Positions 1 to 8,029 are shown, counted from the stretch's first letter. The stretch is DNA of 10,883 nt from Desulfobacterales bacterium (GCA_025454075.1 JALOPD010000331.1:1-10883); one strand, 5' to 3'. A program made the numbers and translations. Notes: generated by a model not told the origin, from the letters alone.

Positions 1-57
1 ATAAGAGGTCAAAACGACGATGGGCCCCGAACCTGTGAAAAAGATGCCTGCTTTCAT
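1..57 (-). CDS. 5' end of an unidentified conserved protein (partial)
   Basis: Reading leftward from an ATG at 55-57, the open frame gives MKAGIFFTGSGPIVVLTSY (19 residues) and runs off the left edge of the window. The start is supported by a strong Shine-Dalgarno (AAAGGAGA on the minus strand, about 66-73) at good spacing. The sequence resembles the N-terminus of a small conserved cytosolic protein I associate with Desulfobacterota, but I cannot name a function. It lies 73 bases downstream of the PilZ-like gene on the same strand and has its own ribosome site. It could therefore be the third gene of that unit or begin a separate one; no promoter or terminator is obvious in the gap. Confidence 0.6.
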   Translation of the reverse strand, partial: MKAGIFFTGSGPIVVLTSY

Positions 58-130
58 GGTGTCTTCTCCTTTCCCTTGAGCGGGTTTGCGATTGACGGGG
101 ACACCCGGCAGTGGCTTTGAACCAACAGGG

Positions 131-442
131 CTAAATCATCATGTACTTCAGGCCGGTGCCGTAGCAGCTCCCTCCCTCAACAGACTTCGATTTCGACCAC
201 TTGACTTCCGCCACTGCCAGTGAGCGGAATCCCTCGTCTCTGGAATACCCACACGAACTGCCGGTTGTCCTGACCACCAGGACGGTCCCCGTCTTGAAGT
301 GAGCCCCCAATTCAGCGTACAGGCCGTGGGCGCAGCAGTTCTTCATTCGGCCGTCAACCGGTTGGCCGAAATCTGCCGAGTTTAAATGGCTGCAGACAAT
401 CGCGGTGTTTATCCGGTGCCGTCGGGCGGCTCTTTTTTCCAT
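131..442 (-). CDS. PilZ-like domain protein (probable cyclic-di-GMP effector)
   Basis: This 103-residue protein looks like a single PilZ domain. It has an N-terminal arginine cluster fitting the RxxxR motif (R4-R8 in KRAARRHR), then NCCAHG at residues 35-40, matching [D/N]xSxxG with Cys37 in place of Ser. A hydrophobic strand follows (TVLVVRT, 52-59), then an EVKWSK segment (79-84) and a closing YGTGLKYM (94-101), which is the usual end of a PilZ barrel. PilZ domains bind cyclic-di-GMP and control motility, polysaccharide or other outputs; the output here is unknown. The ATG is supported by AGAGG six bases upstream (449-453). The gene lies 24 bases after the Cys-rich small gene and probably shares its transcript. 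The Ser-to-Cys change leaves ligand binding uncertain, and the family assignment is by eye. Confidence 0.6.
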   Translation of the reverse strand: MEKRAARRHRINTAIVCSHLNSADFGQPVDGRMKNCCAHGLYAELGAHFKTGTVLVVRTTGSSCGYSRDEGFRSLAVAEVKWSKSKSVEGGSCYGTGLKYMMI

Positions 443-466
443 GATCAGCCTCTGGTTAAGCAGCTT

Positions 467-658
467 TCACTCATAGATCTTGTCAAAATCCTTCTCATCA
501 TAAGAAACGCTACCTCCCTCAAACTTCAGGCAGTATTCTCTCCAGGCACAGCAGAGCCCCTCACAGGTTGGTTGGCCGGTCCCGAAGCACTCCGGTTTGC
601 CCTCCAACCGCTGAAGGCTTCGAATCAGCCTGGCCAGATCGCAGAAATCTTCAACCAC
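467..658 (-). CDS. Small Cys-rich protein of unknown function, upstream partner of the PilZ-like gene
   Basis: The frame gives 63 residues from a GTG at 656-658. I prefer this start to the GTG at 707-709 (80 residues) because GAGGGG lies seven bases upstream of it and the extra N-terminus is unlike the rest. The N-terminal half is helical (DFCDLARLIRSLQRLEG). The centre carries a compact cysteine cluster (CFGTGQPTCEGLCCAWREYC; Cys at 24, 32, 36, 37 and 43), which suggests a metal site or a redox-active fold. The acidic tail DEKDFDKIYE ends the protein. I do not recognise a named family, though the CxWREYC arrangement looks like a conserved Desulfobacterota protein. No signal peptide or membrane segment is present. 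It is followed after 24 bases by the PilZ-like gene, so the two are probably co-expressed. Confidence 0.5.
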   Translation of the reverse strand: MVEDFCDLARLIRSLQRLEGKPECFGTGQPTCEGLCCAWREYCLKFEGGSVSYDEKDFDKIYE

Positions 659-787
659 GGCGACACCCCTCACGCTTCGCAAGCCTATCTTCCATATGGG
701 CTGAAGCACTGCCGCCCTGCTTGTGTACCCTCTCGGCTCCGTCGCAGCCTTTCTTCACGCTGCAGAACGGGCTGTCAAATGCGGCCC

Positions 788-818
788 TGGAAAAACTCCA
801 TACGGCTTCCGAGTATGG
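788..818 (-). terminator. Possible hairpin plus T-run (attenuator or terminator)
   Basis: On the minus strand, CCATA/TATGG and CGG/CCG pair around an AAG loop with a two-base bulge, and AGTTTTTCC follows. It lies immediately downstream of the proposed promoter at 822-850. It could attenuate the Cys-rich/PilZ transcript, or terminate read-through from the caspase-like gene. The stem is short and the T-run is only five, so the call is weak. Confidence 0.3.
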
Positions 819-821
819 CTA

Positions 822-850
822 TTTATGTTATCTTTTTGAATAGTTGTCCA
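822..850 (-). promoter_or_regulatory. Sigma70-type promoter for the Cys-rich/PilZ pair
   Basis: On the minus strand TGGACA (845-850, five of six matches to TTGACA) is followed after exactly 17 bases by CATAAA (822-827, four of six matches to TATAAT). The spacer is AT-rich. Transcription would start near 815 and leave a leader of roughly 155 bases before the GTG at 658. The -35 lies inside the inverted repeat at 841-861, as expected of a repressed promoter. Confidence 0.45.
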
Positions 851-861
851 TAGGACAACTA
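841..861. promoter_or_regulatory. Perfect 9-bp inverted repeat, candidate operator
   Basis: TAGTTGTCC and GGACAACTA form a perfect inverted repeat separated by ATA. The symmetry and half-site length fit a dimeric helix-turn-helix repressor. It covers the -35 of the minus-strand promoter at 822-850. As RNA it could form a nine-pair hairpin, but no T-run follows on either strand, so an operator is more likely than a terminator. The cognate regulator is not in the window. Confidence 0.5.
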
Positions 862-948
862 CCTCATTTCAGTAGGGGAAATGCCCAGGACCGGGACTTT
901 TTCCTGCAGGGGCGGGATCGAAAGGAACTCTTTTTGCGGTAAATGCAG

Positions 949-1848
949 CTATTCTTTGTGATCCGGACATTCAAGGCTGACATCCCAGGCCCCGTCAAAG
1001 CGACCGGAACTGGGAGTCGTCAACATCGGGGCGGCTTGAGCGGAGCTGAAATAAAACTCGCCCATCAACGAGGAGGACTCCCACGGGATCTGGCGTTGGC
1101 TGGTTTCTGCGGCCACGTCGATCCTGACTTTTTTAAGCACTTGCTCGACGGTGAGATTGGGCGCTGCCAGGTGTTTGATCAAATGCTTGGCGAAGATCCC
1201 GTTTCGATCAACCCCATCCGCAGCCACTGCGCCCGGTGCCGTGGAGTAGGCAATCAAAGAGCCGGTGGGGGCGTCCATGCGGGCCAGGCCCGTCGCCGCA
1301 TTGCGGAAATTTCTTGAAAACGGGTTGTTGCGGCATGCGTCCAGAATAACGATGTTCAGCTGGTTGCCGGCGTCCTCCATTTTGCCGAGCACCAGCCCGG
1401 CATCCACGGCTTCGTATTTGATGTCCGACTCCGATTTGATTTTCGCGTTGACCGGGATGAGATAATTCTGGCCTTCCACCTGCATCCCGTGCCCGGCAAA
1501 GAAAAACAGCCCCACGCCTCCGGCCTTCAGCTGCCGACCGAAGTTTCGAATCGACTCCTCCATCGTTCTTTTATCGACGTTCTGGTGGAGGGAGACCTTG
1601 AAGCCCATCGAAGATAAAACCCTGGTCACATCTTCGGCATCGTTTACCGGGTTTTTGAGAGGCGCCGTTTGATACGCACCGTTGCCGATCACCAGCGCCA
1701 GACGTTCGCTTTTTACAACCAGCCCGCGGCTGTCCTGCGCCGGGGCCGAAACGGTTAGGTACAGAAAGATCAATATGGCGGCCATGTGAGGATAAACCCT
1801 TTTTGCCGCTTCCAGCTGGCGTTTTTTTGCATTTCCTGGTAAACTCAA
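949..1848 (-). CDS. Secreted caspase-like protein (peptidase C14 family), C-terminally shortened
   Basis: The 299-residue product starts with a basic stretch and a hydrophobic segment (about 22-36, MAAILIFLYLTVSAPA) resembling a signal peptide cleaved after APA. A caspase-like p20 fold follows: ERLALVIGNGAYQ (48-60), catalytic His120 in FFFAGHGMQ and catalytic Cys172 in ILDACRNNPF. IAYSTAPG (199-206) and GIFAKHL (217-223) are typical of bacterial caspase-like proteins, and GEFYF (263-267) ends the domain. A tail FDGAWDVSLECPDHKE then stops abruptly. In relatives as I recall them, a WDV-x-CP motif opens a further beta-rich domain of about 90-100 residues, and no continuation exists here in any frame. 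The substrate and role are unknown. The start used is TTG (1846-1848); an ATG at 1783-1785 is possible but would remove the basic n-region. The gene is divergent from parE. Confidence 0.8.
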   Translation of the reverse strand: MSLPGNAKKRQLEAAKRVYPHMAAILIFLYLTVSAPAQDSRGLVVKSERLALVIGNGAYQTAPLKNPVNDAEDVTRVLSSMGFKVSLHQNVDKRTMEESIRNFGRQLKAGGVGLFFFAGHGMQVEGQNYLIPVNAKIKSESDIKYEAVDAGLVLGKMEDAGNQLNIVILDACRNNPFSRNFRNAATGLARMDAPTGSLIAYSTAPGAVAADGVDRNGIFAKHLIKHLAAPNLTVEQVLKKVRIDVAAETSQRQIPWESSSLMGEFYFSSAQAAPMLTTPSSGRFDGAWDVSLECPDHKE

Positions 1849-1942
1849 GCACTATCCGTAGCATATGGGGAGCCTTGATACCCCAACAGCTCGGATATTC
1901 AAACAATTAGCATGAATGGTTCGATCAGGACAGGTTTGAGAG

Positions 1943-3817
1943 ATGAGAAACGGATCCAACAACTACAATGCAGCCGACCTCGAGGTGCTGAGGGGGCTTG
2001 AACCGGTCAAACGCCGGCCGGGGATGTACACCGACACGACGCGCCCGAACCACCTGGCCCAGGAGGTCATCGACAATGCGGTGGACGAGGCCATCGCCGG
2101 TTTCGCCGACCGCATTGAGGTCACCCATTTCAAAGACGGCTCCCTGCAGGTGATCGACAACGGCCGCGGCATGCCGGTGGACACCCACCCGGAAGAAAAG
2201 GTGTCGGGTGCCGAGGTCATCATGACCCGGTTGCACGCCGGGGCCAAGTTCGGCACTAAGAACTATCAGTTTTCGGGCGGCCTCCACGGGGTCGGGGTTT
2301 CCGTGGTGAATGCGCTCTCTTCGAAGCTCGATGTCGAGATCCGCCGCAACGGTCTCGTTTACCAGATGTCGTTCAAGGACGGGAAGAAGTCATCCGAGCT
2401 CAAGACGACCGGCAAGGCGCCGAAGTCCGACACCGGCACCAAGGTCCGGTTTTGGCCGAATGCCGCCTATTTTGAAACCACGAAATTTTCCTTGAGCCGC
2501 CTGCGCCACACCCTGCGCGCCAAGGCGGTGCTCTGCCCGCGGCTCACCGTCACGTTTTTCGATGAGCCCAGCGGCGAGACCCAAAGCTGGTACTTCGAGG
2601 ACGGGCTGAAGGATTACCTGGTCGAAAACCTGCAGGATTTCAACCGCCTTCCTGAAGAACCCTTTGTGGGGCACGTGGAAGGCAAGGGAGAATCCGTCAG
2701 CTGGGCGGTCATCTGGCTTCCCGACGGCGGCGACGGCATTGCCGAAAGCTATGCGAACCTGATCCCCACCCCTCAGGGCGGCACGCACGTGGCGGGGTTC
2801 CGGTCGGGGCTGCTGGCCTCGCTGCGCGATTTCGGCGACTTCCGCGGCTTCATCCCCAAGGGGGTCAAGCTGACGCCGGAGGACATCTGGGAGCGCTGCA
2901 GCTACGTGCTTTCGGCCAAGCTCTCGGACCTGCAGTTTTCCGGGCAGACCAAGGAGCGGCTCTCCTCGCGGGAGTGCACGGCCTTCATCGCCAGCGTGGT
3001 GCAGGACGCGTTCTCGCACTTCCTCAACCAGAACCCGGAGGTGGCGCAAAAGCTCTGTGAGATGGCGATCGAGAACGCCCGGCGCCGCCTGAAGGAGGCC
3101 GCCAAGGTCGTGCGCCGGAAGGTGGGCGTCGGCCCGGCGCTGCCCGGCAAGCTGACCGATTGCATTTCGCAGAACCCCGACGAATCCGAGCTTTTCATGG
3201 TGGAGGGCGACTCGGCCGGCGGCTCGGCCAAGCAGGCGCGCGACAAGAAAATCCTCAACACCTGGGAGGAGGAGTCCGGTTCGATCCTGCAGTCCAAGGA
3301 GATCCACGACATCGCGGTCGCCATCGGCGTGGACCCGGGATCGAGCGACCTCTCCGGCCTGCGCTACGGCAAGACCATCATCCTGGCGGACGCCGACTCG
3401 GACGGGCTGCACATCGCGACCCTTCTGTGCGGCCTGTTTCTCAGGCACTTCCGCCCGCTGGTCGTGGCCGGCAAGATCTTCGTCGCCATGCCGCCCCTTT
3501 ACCGGATCGACCAGGGGGCGAAAGTTTTCTACGCCATAGACGAGCAGGAAAAGAACGCGGTCCTCAAGCGCCTCAACGACACCGCCGGCAAAGGCAAAGT
3601 CAATGTGCAGCGCTTCAAGGGCCTCGGTGAAATGAACCCTTTGCAGCTGCGCGAAACCACCATACACCCTGAAACCCGTCGCCTGGTGCAGCTCACCCTG
3701 CCCAAGCAGGCGGACGGCATCGAGGTCATGGACATGCTGCTGTCCAAAAAGCGGGTCAAAGACCGCAAGCAGTGGCTGGAGGAGGAAGGCGACAAGGCCG
3801 AAGCCTCCCTGCTTTAG
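1943..3817 (+). CDS. parE: DNA topoisomerase IV subunit B (ParE)
   Basis: The 624-residue protein is collinear with E. coli ParE, as I recall that sequence, over its whole length. The GHKL ATPase domain shows Glu41 and Asn45 (QEVIDNAVDEA), DNGRGMP (72-78) and GGLHGVGVSVVNAL (112-125). The transducer domain carries QTKERLSS (335-342). The TOPRIM domain has EGDSAGGSA (421-429) and the metal-binding DADSD (483-487), then RFKGLGEMN and a C-terminus ending GDKAEASLL. With ParC it forms the A2B2 enzyme that decatenates daughter chromosomes using ATP. One oddity: after AKQARD (residue 434) the chain goes directly to KKILNTWE, lacking about ten residues that normally include QAI-PLKG. The ATG start has purine-rich GGACAGG and GAGAG upstream, and the in-frame upstream ATG (1916) meets a stop. 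The final G of the TAG belongs to the palindromic element that follows. Confidence 0.95.
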   Translation: MRNGSNNYNAADLEVLRGLEPVKRRPGMYTDTTRPNHLAQEVIDNAVDEAIAGFADRIEVTHFKDGSLQVIDNGRGMPVDTHPEEKVSGAEVIMTRLHAGAKFGTKNYQFSGGLHGVGVSVVNALSSKLDVEIRRNGLVYQMSFKDGKKSSELKTTGKAPKSDTGTKVRFWPNAAYFETTKFSLSRLRHTLRAKAVLCPRLTVTFFDEPSGETQSWYFEDGLKDYLVENLQDFNRLPEEPFVGHVEGKGESVSWAVIWLPDGGDGIAESYANLIPTPQGGTHVAGFRSGLLASLRDFGDFRGFIPKGVKLTPEDIWERCSYVLSAKLSDLQFSGQTKERLSSRECTAFIASVVQDAFSHFLNQNPEVAQKLCEMAIENARRRLKEAAKVVRRKVGVGPALPGKLTDCISQNPDESELFMVEGDSAGGSAKQARDKKILNTWEEESGSILQSKEIHDIAVAIGVDPGSSDLSGLRYGKTIILADADSDGLHIATLLCGLFLRHFRPLVVAGKIFVAMPPLYRIDQGAKVFYAIDEQEKNAVLKRLNDTAGKGKVNVQRFKGLGEMNPLQLRETTIHPETRRLVQLTLPKQADGIEVMDMLLSKKRVKDRKQWLEEEGDKAEASLL

Positions 3818-3959
3818 AGGCTGATTCAAAACCTCGTCCGAGTCTCGATGGCGGCGTTGTCCCACGGTTTGAAATGCTCACGTACTAGCGTGTACGCTCC
3901 GCTTTCAACCCGCGGGACGCCTTGCCCTCAAGCCTGATCCGGGGCTTTGAATCAGCCTC
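3817..3959. repeat. 143-bp MITE-like palindromic element between parE and parC
   Basis: The ends are perfect 14-bp inverted repeats: GAGGCTGATTCAAA at 3817-3830 and TTTGAATCAGCCTC at 3946-3959. The interior is also a long imperfect palindrome. GGCGGCGTTGTCCCACGG on the left matches, in reverse complement, GGCAAGGCGTCCCGCGGG from the right, and TTTGAAA matches TTGAAAG. At the exact centre CGTAC (3881-3885) and GTACG (3892-3896) close a six-base loop. The whole segment could extrude as a cruciform or fold into one long RNA hairpin. It has no coding capacity and no clear target-site duplication. The structure fits a non-autonomous miniature inverted-repeat element or a large REP/ERIC-like repeat. 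It starts on the last base of the parE stop codon and ends 47 bases before the parC start. Confidence 0.8.
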
Positions 3960-4006
3960 AATTCCATCTTCAGCGATCGGCAACAGAATTATCGGAGTGA
4001 ATTGCA

Positions 4007-6316
<2,310 letters not shown>

Positions 6317-6571
6317 AAGCCCTTCAGGGGTTGAGATCTCCAACAAGACTACAAGCCGAGATGGTCTGTGACAGTTTTATAGATTGTATTCCACAATAGT
6401 TGCGCAAGTCCTTCTCATTTTTTCTGGGTAATCCGTTAAAAAAAAACCCTAAGCATATGAAGTGATACCGATTTTTGGAATATTGAAGAATTGGTATGGA
6501 ATTTGTAAGCCTTGAGTTCATCCTAGGGGGAGGAACTATAGAAGAAACCTTGTCCGGTGAAGGGGGGGCGA

Positions 6572-6784
6572 GTGAAAAAACATGCCTACAGGTGCAACAG
6601 ATGTTTGGTTATTGAAGACAGAGTGCTCTCTGAGAACCTAAAACCTTGGTACAGTGTCCCTTGTTCAAAATGTGGCGGTCTATCGATCAGATTGCCGATT
6701 TCAGAATCAATCGATAGGCTTTTTCAAGAAATTGAGCAAGGTCCCATGGACCAATTCAACTTTCAGCATCTTCATTCGGTATGA
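6572..6784 (+). CDS. Small zinc-ribbon protein of unknown function
   Basis: The 70-residue product begins with the basic VKKHAYRC and carries two CxxC knuckles, CNRC (8-11) and CSKCGG (31-36). They are separated by about 20 residues, a spacing typical of a zinc ribbon. A helical acidic segment (ESIDRLFQEIEQG) follows the second knuckle. The GTG at 6572 is preferred over the GTG at 6557 because AAGGGG (6559-6564) lies at proper distance and the protein then starts right before the first knuckle. Such small ribbons serve as nucleic-acid-binding or protein-interaction modules, but no specific function can be given. The gene is AT-richer than its neighbours. A possible 30-codon membrane peptide follows 63 bases later on the same strand. 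Confidence 0.55.
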   Translation: MKKHAYRCNRCLVIEDRVLSENLKPWYSVPCSKCGGLSIRLPISESIDRLFQEIEQGPMDQFNFQHLHSV

Positions 6785-6847
6785 TCTGTCACTCAGTTTG
6801 CAGCCGCACATATCGGCAGAATACCGAGCAATTAGGAGCGATGTTGC

Positions 6848-6940
6848 ATGAATATGAGAGAGCTAAAGAAGAATTACCCATTTCACATGCTGGCCGTTTT
6901 TTTAATTTTAGGGATTATCTCGTTGGCTGTGGTGAGATAG
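6848..6940 (+). CDS. Possible 30-residue single-span membrane peptide
   Basis: The frame ATG AAT ATG AGA GAG encodes 30 residues: a basic N-terminus (MRELKKNYPFH), one hydrophobic span (MLAVFLILGIISLAVV) and a terminal Arg. AGGAG at 6834-6838 lies nine bases upstream of the ATG, a good ribosome-site distance. An overlapping ATG at 6841 is only two bases from AGGAG and encodes no coherent feature. The architecture matches small inner-membrane peptides, which often modulate transporters or act as toxins, but nothing here identifies a target. The length is so short that chance cannot be excluded. Confidence 0.35.
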   Translation: MNMRELKKNYPFHMLAVFLILGIISLAVVR

Positions 6941-7088
6941 TTTCGTGATTTTTTTTGATAGAAAAGGATAACTACTAAAAAAATCATACGGGGCAAAAAC
7001 TAAAACTCCATTGCAAGTGCCGCTATTAGAGAAGTAATAAATTTTGCATCTTACGTGGACGTTACAGCAGATCTGCCCAGTCGTCCGT

Positions 7089-7148
7089 TCAGAGTTCACC
7101 GAGTTCCTTCAAAAACTCCCGCAGCCTGATAAGCTTCACATCGCGCTC
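7089..7148 (-). pseudogene. Out-of-frame native-looking C-terminal tail of the dehydrogenase
   Basis: In a frame different from the end of the dehydrogenase gene, the minus strand reads ERDVKLIRLREFLKELGEL and stops at TGA (7089-7091). This amphipathic, charged helix resembles the normal end of short 3-hydroxyacyl-CoA dehydrogenases much better than the in-frame tail, which is rich in Arg, Asp and Ala and lacks family features. It is best explained as the original C-terminus, disconnected by a small deletion or frameshift just upstream (about 7148-7185). Confidence 0.5.
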
Positions 7149-7968
7149 GTTCGTTATCTCCCCGGTCGACGATAGGCGAATGGTCGATCAGGCGCGGAGG
7201 CTCGTACTGGCGGTTGCGCAGAATTTTCTGGGTCAGGTCCAGGCCGGCGAAGTCGAAGCGCTTCACCAACCCCACGATCGGGTTGCGCAGGGCGAAGCTG
7301 TTTTTGGCGGCCGCATCGATCTCCTCGGCCGTGGCATAGCCGTTGTCGAGCAGAAACAGCACTTCCTGCGTCAGTGCGCTCTGCAGACGGTTGGCGATGA
7401 AGCCCGGCAGGAACTTGTTGATGACGATGGGCTTCTTGCCAAGCTGAAGCATCAGGTCGCGGACGGTCTCGGCCGTTTCCGGCGACGTCTGCGGGCCGCA
7501 GACGATTTCGACCAAAGGGACGATGTGAGGCGGGGCGAACCAGTGCGTGATGAGGATTTTATCCGGCCGGTTCGTCTCCACGAATCCGAAAATGTTCAAA
7601 TACGAGGTGTTGCTCGCCAGGATGGCATGGGCCGGGCAGACCCGGTCCAGGGTTTTGAACAGGTCTTTCTTGATGTCTATGTCCTCGATGACGGCCTCGA
7701 TTACAAAGTCGGCCTCCCGCCCGGCTTCCTCCACCCGCGTGGTGGTGCGGATGCGGCCGAGCGCGGCCGGGATGGCATCCGCCGGAAAGCAGCCCGTCTC
7801 CGCCAGGGTCTTCAAATTGGAGGCGATCATGCGCCGCGCCTTGGCGAGAATCGCCTCGTCAATGTCCGCCAGCCGGACCGCGTATCCGCCCTGCACAAAC
7901 ACTTGGGCCAGCGCGTGGCCCATGGTCCCCGCCCCGACGATTGCCACCGTTTTTATGAGAGCCGTCAT
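7096..7968 (-). CDS. 3-hydroxyacyl-CoA dehydrogenase family protein, damaged C-terminus
   Basis: The 290-residue product opens with a Rossmann NAD site, VAIVGAGTMG (8-17). The catalytic residues of the family are present: Ser119 in ASNTS, His142 in THWFAPP, Glu154 in PLVEIV and Asn193 in GFIANRLQ. The C-terminal dimerisation domain starts at ALTQEVLFLLDNG. The enzyme oxidises a 3-hydroxyacyl-CoA with NAD+, as in beta-oxidation, butanoyl-CoA or aromatic-degradation routes; the substrate cannot be told. After PPRLIDH (256-262) the conserved GxLGVKTGKGFYDY-type segment is missing and the frame ends in an unrelated 28-residue tail. The probable native tail lies out of frame at 7089-7148. I start at ATG 7966-7968 rather than the upstream TTG (7983) because the family begins just before the Rossmann motif. 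The gene is separated from tatA by a terminator. Confidence 0.85.
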   Translation of the reverse strand: MTALIKTVAIVGAGTMGHALAQVFVQGGYAVRLADIDEAILAKARRMIASNLKTLAETGCFPADAIPAALGRIRTTTRVEEAGREADFVIEAVIEDIDIKKDLFKTLDRVCPAHAILASNTSYLNIFGFVETNRPDKILITHWFAPPHIVPLVEIVCGPQTSPETAETVRDLMLQLGKKPIVINKFLPGFIANRLQSALTQEVLFLLDNGYATAEEIDAAAKNSFALRNPIVGLVKRFDFAGLDLTQKILRNRQYEPPRLIDHSPIVDRGDNERARCEAYQAAGVFEGTR

Positions 7969-7991
7969 TTCTCTTTTTCCCAATGAGAATC

Positions 7992-8029
7992 ATAATAAAA
8001 AGGGCAGTCGAGATCTCTCCCAACCGCCC
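7992..8029 (-). terminator. Intrinsic terminator after tatA
   Basis: On the minus strand GGGCGGTTG (8021-8029) pairs with CGACTGCCC (8002-8010), nine pairs including two G-T wobbles. TTTTTATTAT (7992-8001) follows directly. It lies 46 bases past the tatA stop and before the dehydrogenase start, so it ends the zinc-ribbon/tatA transcript and makes the dehydrogenase a separate unit. Confidence 0.7.

Larger units (their letters stand above)
6360..7088. other. AT-rich islet between parC and the acyl-CoA dehydrogenase gene
   Basis: Just after parC the composition shifts from strongly GC-rich to visibly AT-rich, with homopolymer A and T runs (for example about 6439-6447 and 6949-6956). It returns to GC-rich at about 7090. 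The islet separates two convergent genes and holds only a zinc-ribbon gene (6572-6784) and a possible membrane micropeptide (6848-6940). The stretches 6317-6571 and 6941-7088 show no convincing gene. No integrase, att repeat or tRNA is present. Composition and content suggest recent acquisition or a relaxed intergenic region; this is inference. Confidence 0.6.

Noticed and set aside
386..853. 155-codon plus-strand open frame opposite the Cys-rich/PilZ pair
   Set aside because: Low-complexity translation without motif, and it overlaps two minus-strand frames with ribosome sites and domain-like sequence.
1821..1832. A7 run near the start of the caspase-like gene suggesting an ATG (1830-1832) plus frameshift as the real start
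   Set aside because: One extra A would give a neat MQKKRQ start, but the existing TTG frame already reads through and no good ribosome site precedes that ATG.
2390..3865. Very long open frame on the minus strand opposite parE (491 codons)
   Set aside because: Shadow of GC-rich parE codons; the translation is biased towards Arg, Ala, Gly and Leu with no family motif, while the plus strand encodes an unmistakable ParE.
6491..6507. Sigma54-like -24/-12 site (TTGGTATGG-N3-TTTGTA) before the zinc-ribbon gene
   Set aside because: The GG and spacing fit, but the invariant GC of the -12 element is GT and the -24 lacks the C; too weak to list.
6324..6521. 65-codon minus-strand frame after parC
   Set aside because: AT-rich chance frame with no recognisable motif and no promoter.
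6680..6717. CTATCGAT/ATCGATAG inverted repeat inside the zinc-ribbon gene
   Set aside because: Eight-base match with a 22-base loop within coding sequence; likely chance in AT-rich DNA.
6946..6986. TGATTTTTTT/AAAAAAATCA inverted repeat after the membrane peptide
   Set aside because: Nearly all A-T pairs with a 21-base loop; a weak hairpin, and the T-run is on the wrong side for a plus-strand terminator.
6908..7099. 63-codon minus-strand frame in the AT-rich islet
   Set aside because: No ribosome site or coherent feature; it overlaps the better-supported membrane peptide and the dehydrogenase tail.
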